The notes beneath the pieces were generated by a model. That model saw nothing but the letters and a program-made list of their open reading frames with translations, was not told where the DNA came from and searched no databases. Positions 11,626 to 23,422 of a stretch of 64,000 nt of DNA are shown here, one piece after another. Source of the DNA: Gentiana macrophylla. Lineage: Eukaryota > Streptophyta > Magnoliopsida > Gentianales > Gentianaceae. The stretch's first letter is position 1, and the number at the start of each line of letters is the position of its first letter. The stretch lies in assembly GCA_026214975.1 (NCBI GenBank), contig CM047805.1, positions 189,543,620 to 189,607,619 on the forward strand, given 5' to 3'. A program made the translations under genes and the position numbers.

Positions 11626-12086
11626 TATGACTCTATCACTTCCTCATTTCAACATATATATGTATGTATATATCAAAGACTACATAATTACTAATGACAT
11701 CTTTTTTCTTTGATTATTTTTCATTTACTTGGCGTGCAAGACATATGTATTTCTTTTCTTTAATTTGGCACCACACTAGAACGTCGATTATCAAATACAC
11801 ACCGACGTTCCTTTCAATAATAACGCCGCCAATCCAATCGACGCTTTTTTACGATAATACATTTATTTATTTATTTGGTTGGAATAAAACACAGAGGTAA
11901 TATATATATATTCGAATTAAAAGACCTATATACCCTAGAAAAGAGATGTTGAATTTTACTACTTTATCTGTATGTTTTGCAATGACTTGAATTTTGTATT
12001 TACGGATATAAAAAACGCGATATTGAAGTAATATTTTGTAAACATGTTTTTTCGAAAGGAAAAAAAAACAAACTAACAAATTAACT

Positions 12087-12685
12087 TCAAACTAAAATGC
12101 CTAATTCGACGACTTCGCCGAAAACCCAAAAATTTCCAGGACCGGAGATGATAGAGTCCCACCAAGCTACAAGAGAAGCCTCACGGCTAGAAAACATATC
12201 CCAAAACACTCCAAGAATTTTCCTAACATTTTTAGCAAAGAAGCAACGAATAAAAAGGTGCTCAATAGATTCTACTTCATCTCCACGAAGAACACAAGGG
12301 GCGGGATTAAAGCCAAACCTTTTAAGCAAAATTTTTGAAACAGGTAGAATACGTTTGAAACATTAGCCCAAATCATTTTCCAAAACTTGTTATTGAGAGA
12401 ACAACTATTGGAAGAAGAGTTACTACCGGACAATCTCTTTTTTTGCGTGCAAAAATCATAGGCTGCTTTAGAAGAGAATTCACCATTATTAGAAAAGATG
12501 CAATAGCACTTATCTTGGACATCTCTCAAGCTAATCGGAATCTTCACAATTTGGTTTATATCGACCTGCCAAAAAAACTCAGAAAGCTTTGATGTATCCT
12601 AGCCTTGTGTATTTAAAAGATCTGCCACAAGTAGGTTACGATGACGATCCGAAGCAAGGGTGATAGGCATGCCATTGGGGTTTCA
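12087..12685 (-). pseudogene. LINE (L1-type) reverse-transcriptase C-terminus and zinc-binding domain, truncated
   Basis: Reading down the minus strand from about 12685, recognisable LINE segments appear in order. NGMPITLASDRHRNLLVADL is a linker typical of the end of the plant LINE RT. KIPISLRDVQDK and FSSKAAYDFC are the usual lead-in to the zf-RVT domain. The zf-RVT itself follows, with W-x-IW near 12380, FGFNPAPCVLRGD and ESIEHLFIRC. The frame is interrupted by at least one stop and a frameshift between about 12320 and 12600. The frame ends at 12087 without an RNase H domain or a poly(A) tail, so the copy is truncated at both ends. It is interrupted or bordered on its 5' side by a TRIM solo LTR. 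Confidence 0.7.
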
Positions 12686-12863
12686 TGTGATATCCCATAT
12701 GGATGTGGGAGAAGCACATGATATCCTTATAAGTGTGAGACATAAATGTCTTGTCAACTCGGGTTAGCCTTTTTAAACCAATCGAAAACGACGGTCTAAG
12801 CAGTTGATCGGATCATTTATGGCTCACTTAGCGCTATCAAACCCGGGGTCTGGGAGCGTTACA
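12686..12863 (+). mobile_element. Solo LTR of the TRIM family
   Basis: This 178-bp sequence aligns end to end with the LTRs of the TRIM at 5594-6105. It starts TGTGATATCCCATATGG, shares ATAAGTGTGAGACATAAA, CTTGTCAACTCG and TTAGCCTTTTTA, and ends GGGAGCGTTACA. Flanking pentamers TTTCA and TTTCC are a near-perfect target duplication with one mismatch. The bases to its right (12864 on) do not obviously resume the LINE, so whether it sits inside or at the edge of that LINE is unclear. Confidence 0.85.
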
Positions 12864-12909
12864 TTTCCAGTGATCATCATGCCTGAATCCACAACTCCCC
12901 TCTTGCAAC

Positions 12910-13157
12910 TCACTTTCTCACCACTTCATGAAAGAGGGGAGTTGCTGGGAGGGGAGGGGTGGTTGTTGGGAGAGGGAGAGGGGCAAGGAGGGGGGCGGTG
13001 GCCGCTAGTAGGTGGGGGCTTAGGGTTTTTTCCAGAGATGATCTCACTTTCTCACCACTTTGATCATGAAAGAGGGGAGTTGCAGGGAGGGGAGGGGGTG
13101 GTTGTTGGGAGAGGGAGAGGGTAGGTGGGGGCATAGGGTTTTTTCCAAAGATGATGA
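12910..13157 (+). repeat. Tandem duplication of a G-rich block
   Basis: Two direct copies, about 12910-13038 and 13043-13157, share TCACTTTCTCACCACTT, ATGAAAGAGGGGAGTTGC, GGGAGGGGAGGGG, GGTTGTTGGGAGAGGGAGAG, GGTGGGGGC and TAGGGTTTTTTCCA. The first copy has an extra G-rich insert. Each contains enough clustered G tracts to form quadruplexes on the plus strand. The open frames on both strands (12804-13124, 12910-13134) translate the simple sequence and are not genes. Confidence 0.85.
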
Positions 13158-13189
13158 TGAAGATTAGGTTAACAAACTTAAAAGAGATA

Positions 13190-13425
13190 TGTTTGTGTCA
13201 CATCAAAATATGCACAACAAAGTACCACAACAATGTTTCTAACATTGATTTTTATGATACTCATTTGAATCAATAGGTCTTACATCATAATCAATGATCC
13301 AAAAGTGTGTCGTGCACTTTGTTGTGTCTATTTTGTTGTGGCACTATCACTACTCAACTTAAAATTAGGGCCAACTTGTAATTTATGGAAATTCGTTATG
13401 CCTTAAACAATTAAGTTATATTATG

Positions 13426-13467
<42 letters not shown>

Positions 13468-14020
13468 ATTGTGTTTGAAGTAATTTTAGGTGTCTTGAGC
13501 AATCATGGTGCTCAAGGCTAAATATTGTTGCCGTTGTTTCCATCCAAATTAAATAAAAGAAGTCATTTTCTGATGTTAGCTAGTGAATTAAAAGTGATAC
13601 TACTAAAATTGACTAACTAGAAATAATTATTTCAAATCCATCAAAAAAAAAATAAAAATTAGTGTTTGAAATATTAATGAATAAGTGATTTCACATAAGT
13701 TTTCAAAAGTGCAAGGGAACAAATTAGGTAATTTATGTGATTTTAACTAATATCATTTTTAGTCCTACATTTTAGTGTACAAGAATGTGAGTATAATTCG
13801 GCAAAAGTATTATGCTTACATTGTCTTTCTTTTTTTATACAATAAGAGGAATAGAGTGATATTATACATGTATTATATCTATTCTTTTCTTGCAATATAA
13901 TAATGTTGAGTGTCGTTGGGGCGATCCTATTTTAGACAATGGATTGTGTATTATTATTATTATTATGGTATTTCTAACAACGAGTTGTATTGATTGATCC
14001 ACAACTACTATAATAAAACC
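13190..14020. other. Non-coding stretch with GTTGTG element and long A tract
   Basis: A possible degenerate inverted-repeat element spans about 13190-13370, with TGTGTCACATC at one side and TTGTTGTGTC and TTGTTGTGGCAC at the other. A 36-base A tract lies at 13430-13465 and an ATT microsatellite near 13949. No gene is recognised. Confidence 0.4.
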
Positions 14021-14084
14021 AGTGACAAGGATAAATAATCACTTGTCCTACAAACACAAAGAGAAGGCCAAGACGAAGACGGAT

Positions 14085-17000
14085 TTAGTAACTGTGAATT
14101 AGTTTCTTGTATGCATCCTTGTTTTTTGAGTAATACTTGATATCCGCCTGCATAGTAGTATCAAGAATTAATCAGACAAAAAAAAAAAAAAAAAAAAAAA
14201 AAAATCAAAATGCCAACAAATTAAGCTGTTGTCATTAAGCTAATAACTTTCTATTCACGCCGTTGAACAAGCAAACAAATATATGTATATTATGCTTACT
14301 TCTGCTTCAGACTTCAGTAATAAATAATGCTGGGACATACAGACATACCTTTCTGACCCCTTGTATAGCTGTTATGAGCTTTTCACCAATCATTTCCCTT
14401 AAGGTGGTGTCCTTTTCTAGAGCTTCTAATGACTCTGAAAGAGTTTTCGGCAATCTTTCAATCTCTTGTTGCCGGTCATCCGGGTTTTCATCTGTTTAAT
14501 GCCACATTCAAAGCATACAATCAGACCTCAACACAACTGTTTGGGTAGGCCTCCTCATTGGTAAATTATGTCACTATATATGTTGTTTCGTATATTCTTA
14601 CCGACAGGATTAGGCAGCTTTAAATGTCTGCGAAGACCATCAATCCCAGCAGCCATTATAGCAGCCAAGGCCAAATAAGGATTAGCACAACCATCAATAG
14701 CTTTAATCTCAAAATTGCTTACTACACCATCTGCAACTCCAGGTGGACAAGCCGTCCGGATTGGAGCCTCTCTGTTTTCTTTTCCCCAGCACAGGTATGC
14801 TCCACTCCATGCATTTGGCTGTATTCGATCATAACTGGTTCCAAAAGGCAAATCAAACCAACACAAGAAAATACTATGGAAACACGTAAGTTGGTGGAGA
14901 AGAAGAAGAAGAAACTGACCTATTAGGAATTGGAGCAGTAAATGCCAAAATCGAAGGTAAATGATCTAAAACCCCGGCCATAAACTCTTCCCCGATCCTG
15001 GACATGCCGTGCTCACTTGATTCCCCTCCAGCAGCCATGAAGACATTCTCTCCATTCTCAGACAAACTGATGTGCACATGTGATCCAGATCCAACGTCAT
15101 CCAATGCATACCTTGCAAAACAAAGGGCACAACGAAACTCGTTTGATTCAAATTATCTAACTTTAATGGATACACGTCTGGCATAAACACACAGAATTTA
15201 TAACAAAGAAGAGTAGAGAATTGAATTAAATAATATCATGTAATTACTTACTTGGGAACAAAAGTGGCTAACACTCCATGTTTCCTTGCAATCGACCTAA
15301 CTACTTCACGTGTAAAGACCAAGTTGTCTGCTGCATTACCACAGATGCTATAACCCAAAGCAATTTCAAACTGACCTTTCCCAGCTTCTGCATGCATCTA
15401 TTTCATGTCATAGATTCAGATAGAATATGAGATTCCAGTCACAATATGCACACAGTTAAGTAGGTGCATTCTAAAGATAGTTTCTCAGACGCTTCAAATC
15501 CATGTTGCTTTTCTACCCATAATGTGTTTCAATGCATGAAAACTTCATACAATAAAAGGGTAAAGGTATCCTTCCTTCTTTACCTGTTCCACAACAATAC
15601 TCAATGATTCAAGAGCAGTAAAAACTTCCTCAAGTACAGGAAAAGCTGCATCAAATGCCGATGAAGAGCAGTACGGACTGTTGTCAAAGGGGACCCATTC
15701 TTCTTTCCCTTCCCTGATCAGTCAATCTCATAAAACACACAGAAACATTCCATATGTGAGAGGTTAAGCATAAATGCGGGTCCTGACTTACCTTGCTACA
15801 TTCTTTAATAGGAAAAATTCATTCTCGAAACCTGCATTCATTATCTGATAAGAAAAAATAAAGAATTGTTCAAAAATGAATGGTAGCTCCATTTCAACAT
15901 TCAACAGAATTAAAAAAGCATACCAAATTAAATTCATCTTTCAAAACTTTAGAGACTCGTCTTAAAGCTTCTCTTGGGCAATATTCCCATGCTTTACCCG
16001 GTGTAATATGCATGTCGGCCAAAACCATTTCCTGTTCTGCCACCCTGCCAAAGAAAAGATGCATAAACAACAAAATCTTCAACCTTATTCCAACTAGCTA
16101 GGTGTATTCGAATCTATGGATTCTATCTTCAACAAAAGAGTACATTTTCAAATAACATCATGTGCACATTGACAGATTGTGAGCAACCTTTTTAGAAGAT
16201 GTCTGACATGTAATTACCATGGTATTGTGTGTTTTGTGGATAAATCAGGGATCAATCTGATTTCACCCACACTGCTCAGATTAGTGCCATCAGCAGGACC
16301 ATCAACGGACGACATCATTCCCATGCATAAACAAGTTAGACCAACACCGCTTTTCTTAATGACATCATGAAACCGCTTTCTGTGGGACAACCTGAAGTGA
16401 TAAGCAAAAAATGCAACATAAGTTAATTGACATTTCAACTTATTCGAGAAAAATCAAATAAAGCAGCACTTAGACGAGGCCTAGAACATGAATTAAGCAA
16501 TATGTACTAGCAGCAAGCTAAAACTTATTTGAGAAACTGTCTTCAGAACTTTTCTGTGTACTTTGATAATCAGTTTGGAGGTGAGAGGGTAAGGGGAGGT
16601 CCTTATACAGGTTTTTTCCTACATTGTCAGCCACTCGATAAACCTCAAACTAAGAGAGACCTAGTATCAATAGATAACCAATCATTCACTTATCAATACT
16701 TACTACCTTAATTAGATTTTCTGGACAGAAAACGCATCACACAAGCAATGGAGTTGGAAAAGAAGATCTTGTCTGTCATTTACAGTTTCCAAAACTACTG
16801 CTAACTGAAACCAAAAAGTACTCACCCGGCATCGGTGTTGACCTGAAGTATCAACCCACATAATGCGTACAAATTTGATATCTTTTTTAGGGCCGTTTGG
16901 TTCTTTTGTCAGAGAGCAATCAGATGCATTGAAATTAGATGGTCCTCCAGCATTATCAATTTTATAAAATGCTTTTGCATTTCTGGAAAAAATGTCAGTA

Positions 17001-19053
17001 ACCGCGACAATAGCTTCTTCAAGTGAGAGATCACCAGCAACACAGGCATCACGCATAACAGAAAATACGACTTCTCGGGCCTTTTGTGCTCCTATCAGTG
17101 CAATTAAAAGAACATTATACTACATAACATAAAAGCATGCACATTTATCTCCCTCATTAGCTAATTATGAAAGCAATAATCAGACAACATGGTGAAGGTT
17201 GTAGCAGGAAGCAAAAAAGTTTACACTAACCTAGGAAATAAGCCTCAGGAAATGCACATGCGTCTGTACTGAACATCACCTGCCAATTGGATTATAATGT
17301 CAGGTGAAAAAAAAGTCGCATGAAATGAGTGAAACTAGAAGATTGATGTAATCCTAGGTCAATATTTCCAGCATTTCTGTAGAATATGGATGCAAAATAT
17401 ATCCACATTAACTGTGTAAAATAATACCTTTTTAATTGAAGCTAGCTCCAGAAGTTCTTTCACTGATGATATCATCCCATGAAAGCTGAGCTTAGGAATT
17501 GCCAACCCAAAATCAAGATAGACCTATCAATCAATATGGAATGAGTTACCATTAGGTGAATTAAAAAATACAAAAAAAAACTTGAAGTTTAGTTAAGGAT
17601 GTTCCAATGGGAAGATTCTACTTGTGTTACCTGAGGGTAGACAGAGGCCAAATATGATGCTTCCTTAGAAAAAGGATAAGAGGCATGTAAAAGCACCAAT
17701 CGAGACTTGCTGAATCTTGAATCTTCAAGAACCTTACGTAGATGCAGTGGATTCGATAGTCTTAGATCAAGATCTTTGTCACCAAAACTGTTCAAGATTA
17801 CATACAAGAGGAAGGACAAAAGAAATGATCCTCGAGAAAAGCAATGATTCCTTTCTATTTTAGTATCATACAAAAAAACTAAGAAAAAGGAATTCTCTAA
17901 TTAAATATCCACAACAAGCTAGGACCATAAGGAACATTAACCCATCCGAAAACCAACGATTTCATTTACCCTGTGTGTATCTGTATTGGCAAGTCAAAAG
18001 ATACTGCAACCTCCAAAGTGCATGTGAAGAGATGATCGAGGAAGTTTTTGTTCGAAAGACGATAGGACTTCCAGCTAATTAAAAGGACAGAAGACCAATG
18101 TTAAGCATCATGAATCGCTGTAGCAAAATGAAATGTCATTCGTACCTTGCAAAACATCATTGAGGCCATTCTCAGCCTCCTCTGGCGTGACATTTGTGTT
18201 GATTTTAAGGCCAGAGCGATACGCTGCAATGCTTTTCAATCCAACAATTTTACCAGCTAATGTACTCAAGGTTAAGGACTTTTGCGTGTAATCTCCTATG
18301 TGCAAGAAAGAAGTTACAGAGAAAGGTGATAAACATGGTAAAGGATATGACTTCAAGTGTTGCACATATGCTTCTATGAACAAGGTCAAAGTCCAAGCTC
18401 CTCCATCTGGACTTCCTGAAAGTTGCATAGACTTAAAATAGATGAAAAATCCAACAAAAAAAAATTATAATCAATTGTGCTTTACATGGATATATATATC
18501 CTACCTCGTCGAGAATTTGCTCAGCTAAACGCTCAATCCGCAATACTCTGCCTACAGAAGGCACAAATTTCTGATGCCACTGGATATCATGAATCTTATC
18601 CAACTCAAATCCGTCATCAATTAGCACTGTTGATATTCTGGCAGCCTTAAAACACATTGAAGTAATAGCATCCAATCCAGAGGAACGTCTGAACTCTTCA
18701 ATCGATTGCAGTGATGAATCGCATCCGTACAGTTCAGCAATCTCCCTCAAACTCCTCTAAGCATCGAAACGAAACGATACAATCACAATCGGAATGAAAT
18801 CATATCCTTCCGAAATAGTAATTAAACAACAAATTCAACAACATTCGAATGAAATAGTAACAAATAACTAATGCAAATTGAAGACCTTGAAGCTGATACT
18901 ATGAGCGGCGAAGGATAAGGCTTCAACACCGGTGGCTTCAGAAAAGCATCCGGCGAATGGCACGGTGGTGTCTAGGGCCACTATGCTGTGAGCGTGGGCA
19001 TCCACCAGCTCCGCTTTGTCTACTGCTTCTCTTAATTTGGTAAAATCTTCCAT
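14085..19053 (-). CDS. NodGS/FluG-like protein, copy 1: amidohydrolase plus glutamine-synthetase-like fusion, with two apparent frameshifts
   Basis: Seventeen exons fit GT-AG rules: 18886-19053, 18505-18756, 18146-18431, 17970-18074, 17631-17787, 17428-17523, 17231-17279, 16826-17091, 16218-16391, 15924-16044, 15792-15844, 15584-15713, 15252-15397, 14920-15111, 14602-14834, 14349-14491, 14085-14147, totalling 878 codons with stop. I number exons below as in copy 2, where the third block is split into exons 3 and 4. The N-terminus has the metal-binding LVDAHAHS motif of amidohydrolases. The C-terminal half has GS signatures HAEAGKGQFEI, GSGSHVHISL and DGCANPYLALAA. Plant NodGS is a cytosolic protein linked to root development and defence rather than classical glutamine synthesis. 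Two lesions break the frame: one base missing in exon 5 (near 18053) and one extra in exon 10 (near 16376), both judged against copy 2. Exon 3 keeps its frame only with an acceptor at 18432 and a 56-bp would-be intron left in. Confidence 0.8.
14178..14204. repeat. Poly(A) tract in the last intron of NodGS copy 1
   Basis: A run of about 27 A on the plus strand (poly-T in the sense of the gene) lies between exon 18 and exon 17. Copy 2 lacks it at the corresponding place, so it expanded or was inserted after the duplication. Confidence 0.85.
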
Positions 19054-20160
19054 TTTTTTTTCCTCGCCTCTGTAACTGTAACTATTTGGTAAGCATAGTA
19101 TAGTATTGGCGGCTGAAGAAGAAGGAAGGAGTAGACCGAAAGCCTTTTAGTAGTTAGGGGGACTTGCGGGGAAATAACAAAAAGTTGACCGTTGGAATTT
19201 TCTTAACAATTTTACGACCGACAGTAATAGCTTGGGTTGATATTATTTCTCATGGGAAAAAAATTGTATATATATTTTTTATTATTAATTATTAATATAG
19301 GAAACCAATGGTATAAGAGTTAACTACAGGGGAAACCAATGGTCAAATCAGGCTATTTCTTTTCTTTTCTTCTTTTTTTTTTTTTTTTTTAACGCAACTT
19401 TATTTTATTGAGAAACCAAATAAAGAAATTTACAAAGTTAAGTGTCATATCCCTACCGTCCCAAGTTTACGTGATAGAGTTCATAAGCATTTACCCTTAA
19501 ACCTTATGTGTGCAAAAACCCAGAGTAGTAGAAAATCCATCACATAGGAAGAAGATCGCCTATGCACTCCCAATAAAATCTCGCCCCCATAAATAATTAC
19601 ATCAGGTGGAAATCAAAGTGGAATAGATCTTTGTAATTTCTTCTTCTCGCCTCTGTGTATACGATCTAAGGAAAGTAAGCCGAAGATCTCTTTGCACCCT
19701 CATCTGAACTTGTGTGAGCAACAGAGGATTGTGGTCCTTCCTGATGAAATTTCGACATGTCCGGTCCGTAAAGTGATCAGCCACACCCATGTCAGAAGTT
19801 GTACCAATTATATAAAGGGGTGTATCAAATACTAAAAAAAGTATGAGCATATCGTTTGACGGCAAAAGCAACAAAAACACCTGGATTGCACCCCTAGCAT
19901 TGCGGTAGGGGTGCGTCCAAAGGTAGGCGCGATCCTGTAGGCCATGTCCGTGATGAAACGTCAGGCAGACTGCATGGCTATATTCTTTGGGTAGCTTCAT
20001 CGATCTGCACAAAGTGTGATACGCAGTATATGGATACGACTTGGTAAAAACAAAAAAGTATGTGAAATGAACAATACGACTGGTTTGCACCTTCTTCAAG
20101 TGAAGAGTGCTTCCCGGATTATCGCTGATTTAACGGATATGAGCCGGGCCATGTAAATCA

Positions 20161-20331
20161 TCATGGAGTAGATTCGAGAATGTGCGGTGGGACATCCCTC
20201 TGGTGAGTGAAAATCTGGTCATCTCCTTCCAACGATGCACGGGCATCAGCGACCCTGTTGCACTCCCTATAGACGTGAGAAATAGTATAGTGCAGCGTTC
20301 TCAGGATAGCACAAATCTGAGTGATGGAGAG
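20161..20331 (-). pseudogene. LINE RNase H domain, C-terminal half
   Basis: This continues, in frame, the RNase H domain whose first half lies at 31949-32197. It has the helix ITQICAILRTLHYTISHVYR and the final ECNRVADARAS, where the N-x-x-A-D signature supplies the last catalytic aspartate. It closes with a stop at about 20163. The downstream frame 19602-20099 is in the 3' untranslated region and carries no domain. Confidence 0.75.
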
Positions 20332-20650
20332 TGTTAAGGGTGATTTTATGCGATTTATATCGTTATATTTTATAATGATTTCCTCCATATTCGTATTATT
20401 TGCATAGAAATTAAGGGTTTAATCGAATTATTGAGCAGATGAGTTTTAAAAGTATTTAAGTGTAAACTTGAGCTAATTTCGTGATTTTATTGGTAATTAT
20501 CTATGGTTTTACACTTTGCATGTCTTTGTGGTTTTGAAGGTACTTATACATGTCATAATTGGAGATTTAATGGAAGGAGGAAGATGCAAGTTGAGGATTG
20601 GAATGAATATTTGAAGAATCAAACGGGCGTTTACAAGCCTGCCAAAAACT

Positions 20651-22222
20651 TGTTGTAGAAAACGGATTATATAAATAAAACGATCAAAACAAGTTATAGA
20701 ATTTATAATCCGGTCGTGGCCTCAAGTGCAAGGTCGTAGCAAAATGGTGTAACCGGAGTCGATCACGGGGAATTGGGGTTGTATCGATTCAAGTTTTAGT
20801 TGCAAATGTCACGAGTTTATACTAATTATGCAAGAATGAAACGAGAAAAGCGACGATGAACGATCGCGATGAGCGATAAAATTTTTAAAAATAATAATCA
20901 ACAACTAGGGTGAAGGCTTGAACAATTATCCAAATGCAAAGTGATATAAAGGCCAAGCAAACACGGTTCCACGAATCAAACAAACACCGGTTTCAAACTA
21001 TTAATCAAATGATTATATCCCAAGGTTACGATTATTACGCTTAACCGAAAGTGCACAAATCACTAATGGCTTAGATGATTTTTTCACAATCTTTTATCAA
21101 AGATTGATCCTTTAGCGTTTCTTAGGTGGGGATATTTATCAATATCCAAAATCTAAACCGCTTAAAACCATAACTTTCGTTATAATTTGGTTTAAAAGAT
21201 TCAAACTTTTGTATAGTGACCTAGGGTTCCATTAATTATCATCAACGGATTATCAAATCATACACATAATCTATCGATCGAAATGCAAATACGATATGAA
21301 ATTGATACAAAAGTTCTAACCTTTAGATATTTATCAATAGATAAATAGAATTGAAAACCGAAATCCGTTCAAAACGCTTCCCCAAGTTTGCTTGAGAAGG
21401 AAATTAGCTCCTCATTGTTGAGAAATTTACACCCTAATTGTGTTTTTTGGGATGAAAATATAAAGGGAAAAAAAAAAGAAAAAGTCGGCCCTCTCTTGTG
21501 TAATTTGCGGCTGTGTATGAAAATTGTATATTTAGGGTATAAAGTGCTGCTGCTTTTATAGGGAACAATGTCGGCTGCTACAGTGTTTAAGTCGGTTGAA
21601 TCATTCTTTTTTTAGGAATGAAACTTCTAAAATTCATATCTTGAGTTATAGACCTCCAAAAATTATGATCCGAACGTCATAATTAAGCTCTCGGAAAAAT
21701 CTACAACTTTCATTAAGGACTCTTCTTCAGAAAACGCCTTTTTGACTAGCCCGTCGTGTTACGAGTCGTTTACGGGATTTTCCAGTAGTTTCAGCAACAG
21801 CATCCAAACTTGTAACGCTCATATCTCGGGCCTCGTAAGTCGGAATGGAGTGATTCAAAATCCTGTAGAATCCTCTCTTCAAGCCCTACAAATCTTCTCT
21901 TGAGGTCGAGAGTCAAATCAGTGTATATCATATCAAGAACTGCATCGGAAGTTCGGCTTCTTGAAAACTTCATTCCATCACTTCACATGACGTATTTAGG
22001 TACCTACAATCACGATAAAGATGTGCAAAAATGTAATATCGCAAATACAACGATATTTATCGATAAAGCCACATAATTAGCTCGGTTTTGCATTTAAACG
22101 CTTTCCAAACACATGTGCTCAATATTTCCGTTTAAACCTTTATTTTACTATAAATAGTAATGAAATACATGAGAAGTTGTTATAAAATAAAGCGTTAAAA
22201 ACCACAAAATTCACCTTTAACA
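20651..22222 (-). mobile_element. Fourth-layer LTR, minus strand, related to its host LTR
   Basis: Read on the minus strand it starts TGTTAAAGGTGAATTTTG and ends ATCCGTTTTCTACAACA. These parallel the TGTTAAGGGTG start and ATCCGTGACA end of the LTR it sits in, as does the terminal stretch GGATTATAAATT. Length is 1572 bp, again the family size. The flanks share only ACT (AAACT left, ACTGA right), so the target duplication is imperfect. No internal region or second LTR is present, so it is another solo LTR, of a diverged subfamily, in opposite orientation. Confidence 0.7.
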
Positions 22223-23408
22223 ACTGACGTCCGGAGGTGCCATTCGATTCGTGAAGTTTGGATTTTCACCGGGCGTCACGTCTATTGCTCCGTCCAGCTG
22301 GGACGGGCGTTTACAAGGAATGGATCAAGCGTCCAGTGAAGAGTTTGATTCAGAGTTCTGAGATTTTCAGTGGACGAGCGTCCAAATTAAAGAAGGACGG
22401 GCGTCTGATCATGACTCGGCCCGATTCAAAGTTTGCATTGAAGGTTGGACTGGCGTCCAGAAGGAGTGGACGGGCGTCCACGGCCGCCATGCTGAAACCG
22501 ACCTAGTTTTCTATATATAGCCGCATTATCTCAACCCTAATATCTCATATCATATCGTCTGCAGCCACCAGAGAACCCTAAATTCTGAGCAGAGGCAGGC
22601 TCGGTCGGCAGAGCCTTGTGCTCTGTCGACCGAGGTTAGTTAGGTTTTTTTTTTATTTTATGTCGTTTCTTCTTGTTCGATTCATGAGGATGGCTTGAAG
22701 CTGATCAAACTTGGAGCGAGCATGTAAAACTTTTCAGCATCGTTTTTATTTCTTCCTTTGGATGATTTCGTGAGTTTTAATTAAGTTGTTTCTTTTCTAT
22801 GATTTTCATGCTATGCAATTTAAATCGAGAGATGTTTTGCTATTGATGTTTGCCATATGATGAGAATCGGTGCAAACACTAGATCACCATAGGAAAGAAT
22901 AGATCTTTTTTAACCTAAAAATACGAGAGTTGCTAGGTTAGAATATCTAGATTGTTAGATTGAGAAATCTTGCACCTTGGTTTGAAAGCGTTAATCTTTA
23001 AGATCGAGAGATAAAAGATTGATAGGCGAATTATCTAAGAGATTAGAAATTCATACTTTTGATAGGTGAATCACAATTTTAGTTAAATTTGAAGGATGCA
23101 GGTTCTTAGATCTAAACGAGTTAGATCTACGCACAGCGGATGGATCACGATTCATATATCATAATACATAATTAAAGGACTTAAACTACTACAAGGGGGT
23201 TAAGATCATGTTACCAATAGTAGGAAGAGAAGCCAAGATCTTCCGATGTGTTCTCCAAACGGCGGTTGGTGGACACCCTTCTTGATATGAGAACCTCCTT
23301 GATATGCAACACCAAGAAAAACCAGAAACCCAAGACAAGGAACAATTTTTCCTCTCTTTTAGTGTATAGGTCGAAATTTCCCCTTGGCATTATGTCTTGG
23401 AAGAACTC

Positions 23409-23422
23409 TCTTTATATAGGAG
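23409..23422 (-). promoter_or_regulatory. Putative TATA box in the copia-like LTR
   Basis: On the minus strand CCTATATAAAGAG lies in the LTR and is repeated in the other LTR near 30221-30235. Its position upstream of the LTR end fits an LTR promoter. No transcription evidence is available from sequence. Confidence 0.4.

Noticed and set aside
12804..13134. 106-codon plus frame and 74-codon minus frame rich in G or P
   Set aside because: They translate the duplicated G-rich block and have no gene context.
19602..20099. 165-codon minus frame
   Set aside because: It falls in the 3' untranslated region of the minus LINE, after the RNase H stop, without domain similarity.
22258..22506. 82-codon frame in the solo LTR
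   Set aside because: It lies wholly within LTR sequence with GGACG motifs; there is no domain and it is not conserved in the related LTRs.
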